DNA of 64,000 bases from Xestospongia muta (lineage: Eukaryota > Porifera > Demospongiae > Haplosclerida > Petrosiidae), in assembly GCA_963693285.1 (NCBI GenBank), contig OY848925.1, positions 188,501-252,500 of the forward strand, written 5' to 3'. Below are positions 1 through 14,895 of this stretch, one piece after another. Below the pieces are notes generated by a model that saw nothing but the letters and a program-made list of their open reading frames with translations, made no database searches and was not told the origin of the DNA. The position numbers and the translations under genes were made by a program. Numbering within the stretch: the stretch's first letter is position 1; each line of letters begins with the position of its first letter.

Positions 1-259
1 ACAATGAGAGTGTCTTCTAAACGTTGTACACATCTCATTGCTGTGACAATGACAAATAAATTAAATGAAGTCTGGGTTTGTAATAAAACTATCCTCTTTT
101 TGTTATACTTAAGACAATACATACCAGAATTGGCAAATATGTAAGTACTTAACACTTTAAATAGTTTTTATTTATACTTTTTCTTGCAGTATTCTAGCAA
201 GAAGAGCTAACCGTAGACTACAAGCTATGAAAGCTAAAAAACTTAATAAGGCTGAATGA
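1..259 (+). CDS. 3' end of an unrecognised protein-coding gene (partial)
   Basis: Two exons are visible. The first (1 to about 139) is open from the window edge and ends in a GTAAGT donor; the second (about 190-259) follows a TTTCTTGCAG acceptor and ends in TGA. The predicted tail is leucine-rich with a run like YIPELANIILARRANRRL, then a lysine-rich end. I do not recognise the family and assign no function. The stop codon abuts the stop of the opposing HAP2 gene (259/260). The polyadenylation signal AATAAA at 288-293 therefore lies inside the predicted last exon of that gene. The reading frame is consistent across the intron (AT|T = Ile), which supports coding. Confidence 0.6.
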
Positions 260-3200
260 TCAATTAGCTGTGTCATTTATACAGTGAAATAAAGGCTTAA
301 TTGTTACCAATAACCGTACAATATTGCCTTGTAAAGTCCTCTTGAAATCTTTAGGATCTAGTTGAACTGGTTTGTCCAGTTTTGTCAGCTTGTTTCCTTT
401 AGCTATTCCTTTAACCTAACAACAACAATACACACTATTGCCAGTGACTGACTATATTGCTTGCTCACTTGTACATTGTACTTGTCCAATTCAAAGATGT
501 ATACTGTCTTATCATGAGACTTTTTCTGAGTTAATTTGCCTTTAATACTAAAATTTTTTCCTGGTTTCTAAGCAGCCATACTCAATCCACTTACAATTTT
601 AAATACATCATTACCTGAAGTGATGTTGGAATGTTTTTAGTAGTAGCTCCAGCAAAATTAAAGTATACAGGATAATCAGGATTTAATAGTTCATCAATAT
701 CACCAGCCTGTATGTAAGAGAATAATATAATAATGTATTAGATGATAGGATAAACCTCATCAGTATCTGTAGTATCAGTTGAGTCCAGTCCTAAATCTTT
801 AGCACTTTCATCACTAGATATTTTCCCTTCTTCAATTGCTTTGGTCTTATCTCCTGAAAATGTTATAATATTACATGTTTCCTTAAATGATTACCTTTTT
901 TGCTTTTTTTATTAGTTTTCTTTGCTTCATTTTTAAAATCAACTACTTTCTTTTCGGTAGTTCCACGAAAATATTGATCTAACATTAAATATGTCTGTTC
1001 ATCTTTAGTTTGTTTTGCTTGTTTCTTCTGACGATATTCTTGTAATCTCCTCTTTTGTCTCCTTTTCCTTCTGATCCACTCAAAAAAGAACTCTACTGCC
1101 CACCATAATGGGAGAAGAGGGCAATAAATAAAGAAGAAAAGACCTTTTAGTATTTCTAGAACATCTTTAGTGTCTCTACAATGTGTTAATGATAGAGTAC
1201 ACTTTTTATTGTTTCTAACTTGACAACGCATGTACAGTTATATGATTTCTCCCACCAAGCAACCATCTTTTCCGTCTTAGCACCTCGTCTTTTGAGTAGC
1301 CGGATCTTCTTACGATGAATTCTCCTAGCTTGTTTAGCTCCACGACACATTCCATCACAATTAATTGGTCGTTTAGCATTTTTTGAGACCAATCCTTCTC
1401 TTCCAATATATTTTGTTCTATCCTTACCCCTAGCAGCTACTCCAGCACCCCAAGCTAAATTAGTAGTAGTTCTTGATAGACAATTACACAATGTACTCCC
1501 ACAGAAAGCAGCAATGGTGGCTATAACTTGACAAGTTGCTTTGGCTGGTTTAGTACACATAGGACAACTCACTTCACCTATATAGTGTATATAGTGATAT
1601 TGGTACTGTATAATATAATACATACCTTTGTATAACATCATTGCTACCTTTAATATACCTAGTCCAAACAAGGCTAATATAATCCATGTTGATATTATTA
1701 TTCCGCCAAAATTCCACTTCATCCATGTACTGAAATCTTTCAACCATTGAATATTTGGTTCATCAATATTAATATTAAGATTAAACTCCTTGAAATTATC
1801 AGGATCATGATAGTTCGGTTTTGGTGGGCAATCAGACACATTATTACCACACTAGAGTACAAACATTCAATGAGACAGTATGGATATATAGATACATACT
1901 GAACATCCACAATAACCATAGCAAAAACACGTGTCTAGTGTTTCAAAGTGAACAGTCATATTGTGCAATAACTCAGCTGATTGGTCCAACAGTTCAACTA
2001 ATTAATGGAAATATAATATTACTGATGTTATAGTGAGGACATACCTTCACATGTATTGATTTGTCCTTGTGTATAAAAGGAGTGTATAGTAAAAGAGACA
2101 TTAGTCTGTTCTCCAGGATCTAATGTAACTGTCTCTGATGGTACCCAGTCAATACCAGCAGAACAATGACTAACAAAGACTTTATAAGTAGCTGTAAGAT
2201 CACCAATATTTTGAACATAGACATTGAGGAGACCATTAGTTGATAAACCTTCAAAAGCGTCAATATATGCTTCAATAATCCTTCCTGGAGATCTATGAAA
2301 TAAGATCAGTTAATGTATAAATGTAATGTTTTCCTGTACTTGTTAATAACAGTTTTTAAGCTGTCTGCTTCCATAGTTATTGTAATAAGTGATCGTTGTG
2401 TTCTTTGAGCGATAAAATTTAATTGAAAGTCAGTTTGTCTGTTGTTAGAATGTGGTAGAGAATGAACTCGACCAAAATTATATGCCATATATTGTCCTTT
2501 CCTTCCTGACTTTTTTTTCTCCTATGATATATAATTAATACATGTTACAATAGAAAAGTTTACTAACTATGTCATTACTCCAGTAATGATAGGGTTGTCC
2601 CTGTAGACAGCTATAATAATGTAAAGAAAAGTAGAGTAATAGTTTATGACATATACAATTTGTAAATGCATTTTGCAATTGTAAAATTGTAATTGTCGAT
2701 TTCAATTTGAAATCTACCTTCCATAGACATTAGTACATCCACCTGATTGATGTTTAAAAGCCGAATATGACACTCCAATTTTATTACAATGAAGTCCAGA
2801 GAAGGCAAACTTTTCCTTTCCCACCAAAAGCCACTCTGATGCATTTTGAATTGACTGCCATAATCCACTTTGTTTAGCTGATGTACGCCAGCTACTTGGA
2901 AATGAGTTCATCTTTTTAATATCAGGAATTAACAGGTATTTATGAGCAATCACAGGCATATAATCATCTGGATGAAAATCAGCAATATACTCAGCTCTAA
3001 TCTATCATGATGGAGGGGACCTTGACAATCCTAATATCCTATATATCTAGATAACTTACTGTTGAGTCATTTGATGTTCTTTTTCTATGAGTTGGTCCAA
3101 GGACTAGTGTTTCTAGTCTTTCATAAACTGGCTGTCCTTCTATTGTAATATAACTCACTTTATCAATAATGATATTAATATTAAAGAGTAATTGAGGAGG

Positions 3201-3975
3201 ATAAAACCCAAAGACGTAATTACTGAAACATAACAAAGATGTTTGACACTAATGTTAATGGACTAACTAGAGTGGGTCCATACGTAGGCAATGTGCTATA
3301 TTTTGTTTATTTCTACCTAAACATTGAACTGATTCTCCTCTATCATATTTGTGATCTCTCATATTACAATCACAACAAAATCCCTAATAAATGGTATATA
3401 TATCATGCTTATACATCAATCTAACCTGACTATCAAAGATTCTACGACCTATGCTGTATTGAAATCCGCAAGCTGCTTCGTGATCCCTACTGAACCAGTC
3501 TTGACGACATCGTGATGTCCTCTTGTGTACAATTTTCTCTTGAGGATAATTATTGACGTACTATATTTTATTATATCAAGGTCATTTAGTAAACAGACTT
3601 ACTCCAACTTGATATAGTCTGTAATTTATAAGAACTGGTGACTTTGTTATTGTGATACGCACTGGAGTTTTTAGTTGTACATTTTTCTTCTGAGTAGTGT
3701 CATGAAGTCTACGAATATCAGCTTCCAAGTGTTGTGATTTACCCTATTATTCTATTATAAAAGAATGCCATTACTACACATGTATCCATTACTTCATTTG
3801 CTTGTACAGTCATTGTAACAACCAGCTTTTTTCTGCAAGCTGTGCCGTTTGGTCGCAGTATTTCTCCACTACCATCATTGATACATTCTTTGATAGAACT
3901 GACTGCAGTAATGGAAGCTGTTGATAACGTCCATAAACTAAACAAAAAAATCCACAATTTGAGATTTAGTTGCAT
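260..3975 (-). CDS. HAP2: HAP2/GCS1 gamete fusion protein, copy A
   Basis: HAP2/GCS1 is the conserved sperm-side membrane fusogen, structurally a class II fusion protein. I read about 14 short exons. Met at 3975 begins a signal peptide (MQLNLKLWIFLFSLW...), followed by the N-terminal domain with ACRKKLVVTM. An exon near 3380-3260 supplies the hallmark double cysteine, GFCCDC; the following CLRMDPLYNYVFGF stretch is family-typical. A GRIIEAYIDAF...VQNIGDLTATY immunoglobulin-like segment follows. Near 1700 lies a transmembrane helix (WNFGGIIISTWIILALFGLGI), then a cysteine-rich insert (CPMCTKPAK...), a second hydrophobic stretch (GLFFFIYCPLLPLWW), an Arg/Lys-rich stretch and an acidic tail. The last two exons (about 602-711 and 260-415) are frame-consistent but unlike known HAP2 tails, so the C-terminus is less certain. 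A diverged paralog lies at 18433-21618. Confidence 0.85.
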
Positions 3976-4060
3976 TATAGAAATTAATGCAACTTGTTGC
4001 AATAGAGAAGACGCATTTAAAGAATAACCTGAGTTATACGAGTATAAACGGACGTAAACA
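3976..4060. promoter_or_regulatory. Shared divergent promoter interval, HAP2-A / SPRTN (85 bp)
   Basis: Only 85 bp separate the two start codons, so any 5' UTRs and promoter elements must be very compact or overlap. It holds a palindrome GCAAC-TT-GTTGC near 3993-4006. I see no TATA box. The inference of a bidirectional promoter rests on geometry only. Confidence 0.5.
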
Positions 4061-5781
4061 ATGGCAGAATCTGACTTGGATTTTGCCATTGCTCTTTCAA
4101 TACAGGAACACTTTGACGAAATAAAAACTGTATCTAAGAAGAGACCTAACGATAGAGACAAAGAGGAGGACGATGTCGAACTTATATGTGTGGAAAAGAA
4201 ACCAAAGTATAGCATTGACAATGAGTCCGGCTCACAAGATGATGATGATGCTGATCTCAGTTATGCTGTTGCGTTATCATTAGAGGAAACTAACACAGCA
4301 GAAGATGAGTCGTTTGCAATATCTTTACATCAACAGCTCAATAAAGATACTGATGACATTGGTTCTGTAGAACTTAGAGAGAAAATGTGGGATCCTAAAA
4401 GTATTGTTGACAATAAGTGGGAATTAGTTGATCCTCATCCAAATATTCATGACTTGTTTGTTCAATTTGATGCCATGTTTTTTAGTGGTATGTTAACCAA
4501 TGCTGGTGTAGCGGTACGATGGGGACCAAGAATGACATTGTAAGTATTATTTTATAACAAACTATACACTCTATTATAATATGTATAGTTGTGCTGGTCT
4601 CTGTTGCTATGAAGGTAGAGGTGGATTATGTTTAATACGTTTAAGTGCGCCTCTATTAAAATTAAGACCCAGAAAAGATTTAGTAGAGACTCTATTAGTA
4701 AGTACATTATGGAATCTGATCATGTGATACTACCATTACTTAGCATGAAATGATACATGCATTACTCTTTGTTACTGCAAATAAAAAGGTCAGGAGGATG
4801 ACCCCTTAATTAATATTAATTTAGTTATTAACAGGATCGAGAATCACATGGCCCTGAATTTTTAAAACACATGCATCGTATCAATAAAGCTACAGGTGCT
4901 AATATTACAGTAAGGACCATTACTATACAATAGCCCCTGTAATATGTATCCTTTATTAGGTTTATCACAGTTTTCATGATGAGGTAATACTGACATAATA
5001 TGTACTTTAATAGGGTGGTCTATTTTATGGGAATATACCTTTCATTATCTTGCATAATTAGGTGAATTTATATCGTCAACATTGGTGGAAATGTGATGGA
5101 CCTTGTCAACACAGACCTCCTTTTTATGGAAGAGTACAAAGAGCGAGTAATCGGTCTCCTTCACGTCATGATAAATGGTGGGAGGAGCATCAACGAACTT
5201 GTGGAGGGACGTTTATTAAAATCAAAGAACCAGAAGGTTATTCAAACAAGAAGAAACCAAAAAAGAAAGAGAACTCAAGAAATATTATAGAGATGTTTAA
5301 AACTTCAGATAATAAACCTGTTTCATCTAGTAATGACCCTGGTAATCAAGTTATTAATTTGGTTTCAGACGATGATGAACTCTGTATCTCTGATAACATT
5401 GAGCAAAAGAGAAGAAAAATGGCTGAAGCAGCTGAAAAGAGATTAAAAACATCTCAAACAAAAGAGTTAACTCAAACTAAACTACCCTCGTCCACAAACA
5501 GAGATGTCCGTGATTTTATGGAAAGAAAAAGTCACATACCAACTAATAAATCAACAGACTCAAAACTTAAGAGTAGTAACCATAGCAACACATCACTTAA
5601 CTCCACTAAACCAAATAAAGATTTAACTCCTAACATACCCAGTAGTAGTGGGAGTGCTCAAAAAACAATAGAAAAACGTACCTGTCCAGTATGTGGCCGT
5701 GAGGATATCCCTGTAACTACAATTAATATTCACATTAACTTTTGTTTGGAGGAAATGGAACTAAGTGATGAAGATGAATAA
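4061..5781 (+). CDS. SPRTN: SprT-like DNA-protein crosslink protease Spartan
   Basis: SPRTN is a DNA-dependent metalloprotease that removes DNA-protein crosslinks at replication forks. Six exons (4061-4539, 4589-4697, 4744-4788, 4835-4909, 4960-4983, 5062-5781) join in frame to 483 residues, close to the human length. The SprT domain runs from about residue 118. Zinc-site HEMIH is at 197-201, the third ligand region is DRESHGPEF just after, and the zinc-binding subdomain has WWKCDGPCQHRPPFYG. A C-terminal UBZ4 finger has C452, C455, H468 and C472. The N-terminus is longer than usual and carries three UIM-like motifs (about residues 5-16, 64-76 and 82-92). I do not find a clear SHP box or canonical PIP box in the linker. 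The next gene's stop lies 46 bp downstream on the other strand. Confidence 0.95.
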
Positions 5782-5827
5782 TAACTTTGTACATGTATAT
5801 GTGTGTGTATATAAGTTATGTATCATA

Positions 5828-8800
5828 TTATATTGAAGACACTGTAATTGGTGATGAATTATAGACATAATACCCAAGGGGTATCTTGGCAGATTGAGTT
5901 AATATGTTACGTAATAATCTAGAATGTGCTTGAATGCTATATCTCTCATCGTCGTCATTAGTTAAGTAATGAAGTTCCCACGATAAGTTTGACCACACCC
6001 CTTTTATGATGGAGGGATTAAGGTGTCCAAGATGGACTACTTCATCTTGCAAAGTCAGCACATGAGCTGAATAGGAGTTCTGAGATTAAAAAGAATATGT
6101 ATTTAATATTATTCCATCTAATAATCATAGTATTAATATCTCCTACCTTTTCAAGATCCATTGAAAATAGATGTAATGTTTCTTTAAGTATTGCTCTTTG
6201 CCAACTCTCATCTTCTCCTCCAATAAACCACTCATTATCATATTCTTCTAAGTACTGACACAATTCATTAAAACCATTAGCTTCTCCTAACACAGCCTCA
6301 TCATATAACAACTTTACTGCATATCTACAAAGAAGAAAGCAAGACAGAGTTAATGTATACAGTTCATTATATGTACCGATATGATTTCAGGACTAAATTA
6401 TAAAGTGTTGAGTTCTGTTTTAACCAGGTCATATCTGCTTGTGCACTCAATGGAAGTGTGAAGTTGCCATAGAAACCTTTATATAAGTGAATTGGTCTTG
6501 TTGTAGACAATGTTAAGTTGTATAAAGTTCCACTTGCTGGAATGTCAACTAGAGCATAACAAAATGCTATGAGATGTTGTAAAAGTTGAGTTGATGAGTT
6601 CAATTGAGAACTTATATTGAAGTGGTTGAGAACAAAGTTGAACCAGTTTAAAGGAAATTGTTGGAGTATTGGAGCTATATCACTTGTAGATACAGGAATA
6701 TTTAGTGATAATATATTGTCTACTGGAACTATTTTGGCATTAAAGAGGAGTGAAGATATTTTAATAGGTGTCTCTTGTAACTGAATTTGTGAAGGTCGTA
6801 CTGATGAATTCTGTCTATCAGAGAAGACATTAGAAGTTGTAACATGATGTGAACTGAGAGATGATATAGACTCACTCCATATACCATCATCTCGCTCTAT
6901 GTCTTGATCAGATCTCTCAACTTGCTCAAATCTCTGATCTATTTCTACACTTTGCTCATGACATGATATATGTTGCAATAATGTCCATATTAGTATTTTG
7001 TAAAGATTGAAAGAGAAGTTACTCAGATATCCTGGTTGGTCAATAATGCCAGAGAGAGTATTATGAGCATCAGAGTACACACGAGCTATGTTGACATCTA
7101 AAAGTGTGAAGTGGTTCATAAGATATTGATTAAACCAATAACCCAAGGACTTGTGGTCTCTGGTATATGCTGAATCAATTATATTGTCAATTTGTGTTGC
7201 CTCTATGCTGTGACAAGAGGTCTCCTGGAGTTCCAGACCTTGTATTGCAATACTCCAATATCCATAGCCACTCTCTAATACATATATCAAGATTAATCTG
7301 TCTTGAAATCGAGCCAGCAAGACTTCACCAGGTTGTATAAATCTCAGAATACCGGACTTCAAACTTGATGAGACTATCTTGATAGTACTGTGTTGGGCTT
7401 GTCTGTAGAACACAGCCTCAGAAGCCTCAGATATGAATGACTTTGAACACAAATGAGGCCAGTATGATTTTGGTCGAGGAAAACTAGTCAAAAGTATAGG
7501 GAGAGTAAAGATTGGTAGTAAAGGACTTGATAATAATGAGGAAAGAATAATGGCAGCACAGCTTAATGGTATCAATAACAAGACAGCAAGTAGAGTGAGG
7601 AAATAATGACGAGTGTGTTGTTTGGAGTCAGTTATAAAACTATAGAGAAGTATTATATAGAACTGAATATTTTGGAATGCATTTCTGACGATCTCAATAC
7701 TTAATCCAATGATAACAGCTTGTGTTCCAATATTCAATTGCATCCAACTACTGCTAGCTGGTAAAATGAGATCTAGTAATGCCACTACTGATAACTCCCA
7801 TAATGCTAGTGTAGTACTTTGCCATATCTAGAGAGATAGTATAGTACAATATAGTCTTAATAATATACTTACTTTTCTCAGTATCCTGATAGTAACTATA
7901 CCAAACCAGATATGAGATATAGCAGGAATTGTCCTAATAGTTAGACCAACATAAGTCATCATAGACAAAGGACAGACTGTATTAAAAGAAAATTTAATAC
8001 AATGTCTTTAGTATAAACTGCTCACCATACAACAATAGGATTTGATAAGGTAGTGAAATATATCGATGTACTGTTTTTGTGAACTTTATTTTCTTTATAG
8101 AATTAATATTTCTTGGATGAAGTGGGTTCCTTATTCTCAAACAATATATTCCAGTAATACTTCTAAGTATTTCTACTACTCCAGTTAATCCAATGATTAC
8201 TGCACCAAACACTGTCACTATAACAGACTGACCAGTACTGTTACTAGTGAAATACACAATGACAATACTAGTTAACAACAGTGCAATATTAACACTAGTT
8301 GTTAGTAGATATTTAATACAGCATTGTCTTAATGTAGACACCTTAATAAACCTGACCACACAATACGATATGTAGAGTGTCATCTCTTCCATTAATTGTC
8401 TTCCAACTCGACATTTTGATAATGTCCATTGAGGTATCGCTAGTATATTCTGACTTAAAATAAAACCAAGTATTGTTGCTAATATTGTAGTGATCTTAGC
8501 ATCAGTAATAGCAGCCACACTGACTGTACTGACCAGTGATATAAAGAACATCAATATTAGCCTAAAATAATGCAAAATATAATAAATGTATTAAAATTAT
8601 TCTATTACCTCAGTTCTGATGCTAATGGAGTTCCTCCCATAATGTGTACTAAACATTGTTCCATGCACCATAGCACTAGTGAGTCTATAGGTGGTAATAT
8701 GGCTCCAATCCACAATAATGGTAATAGACAAAATAGTGTGTATATGATATAAATATAAAGTGAAGGAGAAGAGACGGTATGTCTATAGAGAGAATGGATG

Positions 8801-9505
8801 AACAGATCTATAAATGAATGTATAATTTGACAAATAGATCACTCACCTTAATATAATAAAGACCACACCCAGAATTATAATATAGAAGGGTCTTTGTATA
8901 AATCTTAGCTGAAATCTGTCTTGATGTGGTGCTCGATAGATCATTATTTCATGAGGAGGTTGTACCAATAGAGAATAGTGACCAACGGACAATGCTACCC
9001 ATCCAAATATAACTACAAATACTATCACTGGTATAGGTAAGTATTCCAGTAAAACAGGAATGTCCAGTAATATGAAACCAGCAAAACAGGTTAGTCCTGA
9101 TATGAGGGCATGGATAATAATGTTAACAAGATATTTGGAGGAAAAAATGAAATTCATCACTTGATAACAATGGCTGAAGTCGGTATCTTCTACATTGCTG
9201 TCATCATCTCTGTAGTAGTTAGTTTTAAAGTTTACTAGTCTTATTGTACTGCTTGTTATGAAGACAATAAAACAATTAATTGTTCCATAAAGAGTAGCTA
9301 AATAATATTCATTCCACACAAACGATGACCCAATTAATGGAAGAGCAATAATAAAGGGAAGTAACCATAGCAACCATTGTATTATGTGTATATAACATGG
9401 TACACATTGTATTTTGAGGCCTCCAGCAACAGTCTGTGCTAGTCTTGTCAAAAAAAGACGATATTTGTATTCGTTTAATAATGGAGCTACTGTCTCTGAT
9501 GGCAT
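5828..9505 (-). CDS. PCNX4: Pecanex-like protein 4 homologue, multipass membrane protein
   Basis: Starts at Met 9505 (MPSETVAPLLNEYKY). The first exon encodes several membrane spans and the signature HYSLLVQPPHEIMIYRAP. Exons at 8600-7990 and 7785-6367 add many more hydrophobic segments. The pecanex C-terminal domain follows: QPGEVLLARFQDRLILIYVL, then GLELQETSCHSIEATQID, then the IDQPGYLSNFSFNLYK region, finishing at 5828. Order and motifs resemble the short pecanex type (PCNX4) rather than the very long PCNX1-3. Molecular function of PCNX4 is not well established; other pecanex proteins act in the ER/Golgi. A serine-rich, less conserved insert lies near 6780-6960. Divergent from BTBD9 with 181 bp between starts. 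Confidence 0.82.
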
Positions 9506-9686
9506 CACGTGACTTGAGATGATTTTTCTTTAGTTAGTTGGATACAATGCGAGACATAACGTACTGGAGTCTGCTTCCTGGAGAACAATGTGGTGCCTTG
9601 AAGTGTAAATATGATGTTGTGTTTCTATGGAGATAATGTAAAATTATAATAAACGTATAATTAGAAGTAAGGAAGTAAATAAAAAG
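9506..9686. promoter_or_regulatory. Divergent promoter interval, PCNX4-like / BTBD9
   Basis: This 181-bp interval separates the two start codons. A CACGTG E-box core (ATCACGTGAC) overlaps the first codons of the PCNX4-like gene. The rest is AT-rich and shows no TATA box that I can identify. Confidence 0.4.
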
Positions 9687-11888
9687 ATGAGTGGTCTGTC
9701 TTTAGGTATATGTGATGGAAGAGACTATTGTCGCTCATCAATTCGTGACTCCACAACTGGTCTCAATTTTGATGCACTTGGAGAAGTTGAACATTATGAA
9801 TACGTCAGTGGAGACTTCTTTGATCTTCTTAAATCTGGTGATTTTGCTGACGTCACATTTGTGATACAAGGAGTACATTTTCCAGCTCATAGAATCATTT
9901 TGGCCTCAAGATGCACTTTTTTTCGTGTACTATTATATGGAGATATGAAAGAAGCCCACTCTGGAGCAGAGATACCATTAATGGATGCCACTCCAGACTC
10001 ATTTCGAGTACTTTTGGAATATATTTATTCTGGAAAAGTGTGCCTCAGTGACTTATCAGAACAGGTAATTGAAATCATTTTTATGCTTTAGATATTGTAC
10101 ATTTAACGTGTACATTTATTGTATGTGTGTTTAGGTCAGTCTTGATCTTTTGGGTCTGGCTAACAAGTATGATTTTAGCCCTTTACAACAAGCCATCATG
10201 GCATATCTCAAGGCAACACTAAATGAGATTAATGTCTGTGTAGTTTATAATGTAGCATCTTTTTATCAATTGAAAGAACTCTGTATGGCGTGTACGACAT
10301 TTGTAGATATGCATGCTTCTGCTGTTATGAAAAGTGAAGGGTTTCTCTCTCTCACACAACAAGCCATCACTGAACTTCTCTCACGTGATTCCTTCTTTGC
10401 ACCAGAGTTGGAAATTTATCACGGTATCCGTCGATGGATGGAGAGCAATGATGTTGATCCTAAAGTTGCTAAGTCACTCTTACAAGTTGTACGTCTTCAG
10501 CTCCTACCAATGGAAGAATTACTTGGTGAAGTACGACAATCTACATTGTATGAAGCCAATGATATTTTAGATGCTATCACAGTCATCAATTTAAAGAAAC
10601 AGATTGAACTAAACCAACGTGGATTTTTAGGTAAAAGACATTATTACAATACAACGTTATTGATTATTCTTGTAGTTCCTGAAGAAAATGTAGCTACCCC
10701 TCATCGAAATGCTGTTGTCTCTGATGGACAAACAGTGTTGTTAAATGGAGATACTGAGAGTTATACTGGAGAACAAGGATATGCTGTTCATACAATCACT
10801 CGAGATCATCAGAAAAGTATCGTCATTCAACTTAACCAACCTTATATCATAAATTGTATCAGAATGTTACTTTGGGACAGAGATAATCGTTCTTATTCAT
10901 ACTTTGTACAAGTTAGTCAGTTAATATTAAACTAAGTTCTATTATATCTTTAATTTAGATTTCATTAGATGGTAATGACTGGGTCACTGTTATTGATCGA
11001 AATAACCATCTCTGTAGGTCATGGCAAGAATTATTATTTAAAGATCGTGTTGTTAGGTACGAGACTTACCTCATCATTGTGTGTGAAATCTTTGTTATAC
11101 AGATATCTTCGTATTACTGGAACTTATAATTCAATGAACAGAAGTTTCCATTTAGTCTCTTTTGCTTGTCTCTATACTACTCATCACTTTAATATCTCTG
11201 AAGATGGACTTATCAGTAAGAGTGTATCTATTTTTAATCATACATCCATTCTGAAACATGCTATGTATCCATTCTTCCTAATCATATATCCATTTAGTTC
11301 CTACAGAGAATGTTGCAAGTATTGCTGCTAGTGCTACAGTATTAGAAGGTGTTAGTAGAAGTCGTAATGCATTATTAAATGGTAACACAAGAGACTATGA
11401 CTGGGACTCTGGTTATACCTGCCATCAACTTGGTTCTGGTTCTATTGTCATACAGTTAGCTCAACCCTATATTATATCATCAATGAGGTGAGGGGATATA
11501 CCTGTAATTAATTAATGATTAATTTATGGTGTAGGTTATTATTATGGGACTGTGACGAGCGTGCATATAGTTATTATATTGAAGTATCTACTGATCAAAA
11601 ACAATGGACAAGAGTAGCTGATAAGTCACAGGAAGAATGCAAGTAAGATATTATCATTTATTTCCTCCATTAGTTATAATATTATAATGTAGGTCATGGC
11701 AAGTTATTCAATTTGAACCTTTACCAGTGACGTTTATTAAAATAGTTGGTACTCATAATACTGCTAATGAGGTATGCCACACCCCTTTATGATATTAATA
11801 TTATGGCATTAATTTTCAGGTATTTCATTGTGTCCATTTTGAATGTCCTGCTAGTAACTTACCTAATCTCAAACAGTCTTTAGTATAA
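9687..11888 (+). CDS. BTBD9: BTB/BACK/F5-8C domain protein 9
   Basis: BTBD9 is a BTB-BACK protein thought to act as a Cullin-3 adaptor. Exon 1 (9687 to about 10062) carries the BTB domain: SGDFADVTFVIQGVHFPAHRIILASR, then LLYGDMKEAHSG, then FRVLLEYIYSGKV. Exon 2 continues with the BACK domain (LLGLANKYDFSPLQQAI... and ELEIYHGIRRWME). Two discoidin/F5-8C-type domains follow; each has an 'IIQPYIINCIRMLLWDRD'-like core, the first ending SLDGNDWVTVIDR, the second with LAQPYIISSMRLLLWDCDERAYSYYIEVS. The final exon ends ...KQSLV and stops at 11888. Domain order matches vertebrate BTBD9 exactly. It converges on the kinesin light chain gene with 122 bp between stops. Confidence 0.93.
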
Positions 11889-12010
11889 TGTGTCTATGTA
11901 TTGTTATATGATATTACATTGATGATGTGTGGTTATATGTTTATGTTACTGATTTGAAGGCGGACTAAATAGAAAGATATCAATATAGTTATTGTAGCAC
12001 TTTTTATAAT

Positions 12011-14743
<2,733 letters not shown>

Positions 14744-14779
14744 AACTGAGTGATGGGTGTGGCCAAAATGGGTTATTCT

Positions 14780-14880
14780 TCAATATTTTTACAAATAATA
14801 ATAATATTAATAATAATAATAATAATAATAATAGTAATAATAATAATGATGATGTATTGTTTAATAATAATAATAATGTA
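14780..14880. repeat. (TAA)n microsatellite between KLC start and DDX28-like 3' end
   Basis: Imperfect AAT/TAA trinucleotide repeats with a short GAT variant run. It lies in the 152-bp gap between the kinesin light chain start codon (14743) and the helicase stop codon (14896), so it probably overlaps the KLC promoter. Confidence 0.85.
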
Positions 14881-14895
14881 TTCTTTAATATATTA

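Noticed and set aside
15..140. Membrane protein reading of the left gene
   Set aside because: The hydrophobic run near ILFLLYL is too short and is embedded in a helical Leu-rich context; I left the gene unassigned.
3440..3560. HAP2-A lacking its double-cysteine core
   Set aside because: A first reading skipped it, but a frame-compatible exon near 3380-3260 restores GFCCDC and joins neatly to NYVFGF.
3842..4027. Plus-strand open frame at the HAP2-A start
   Set aside because: It is the antisense of the HAP2-A signal peptide exon and shows no family resemblance.
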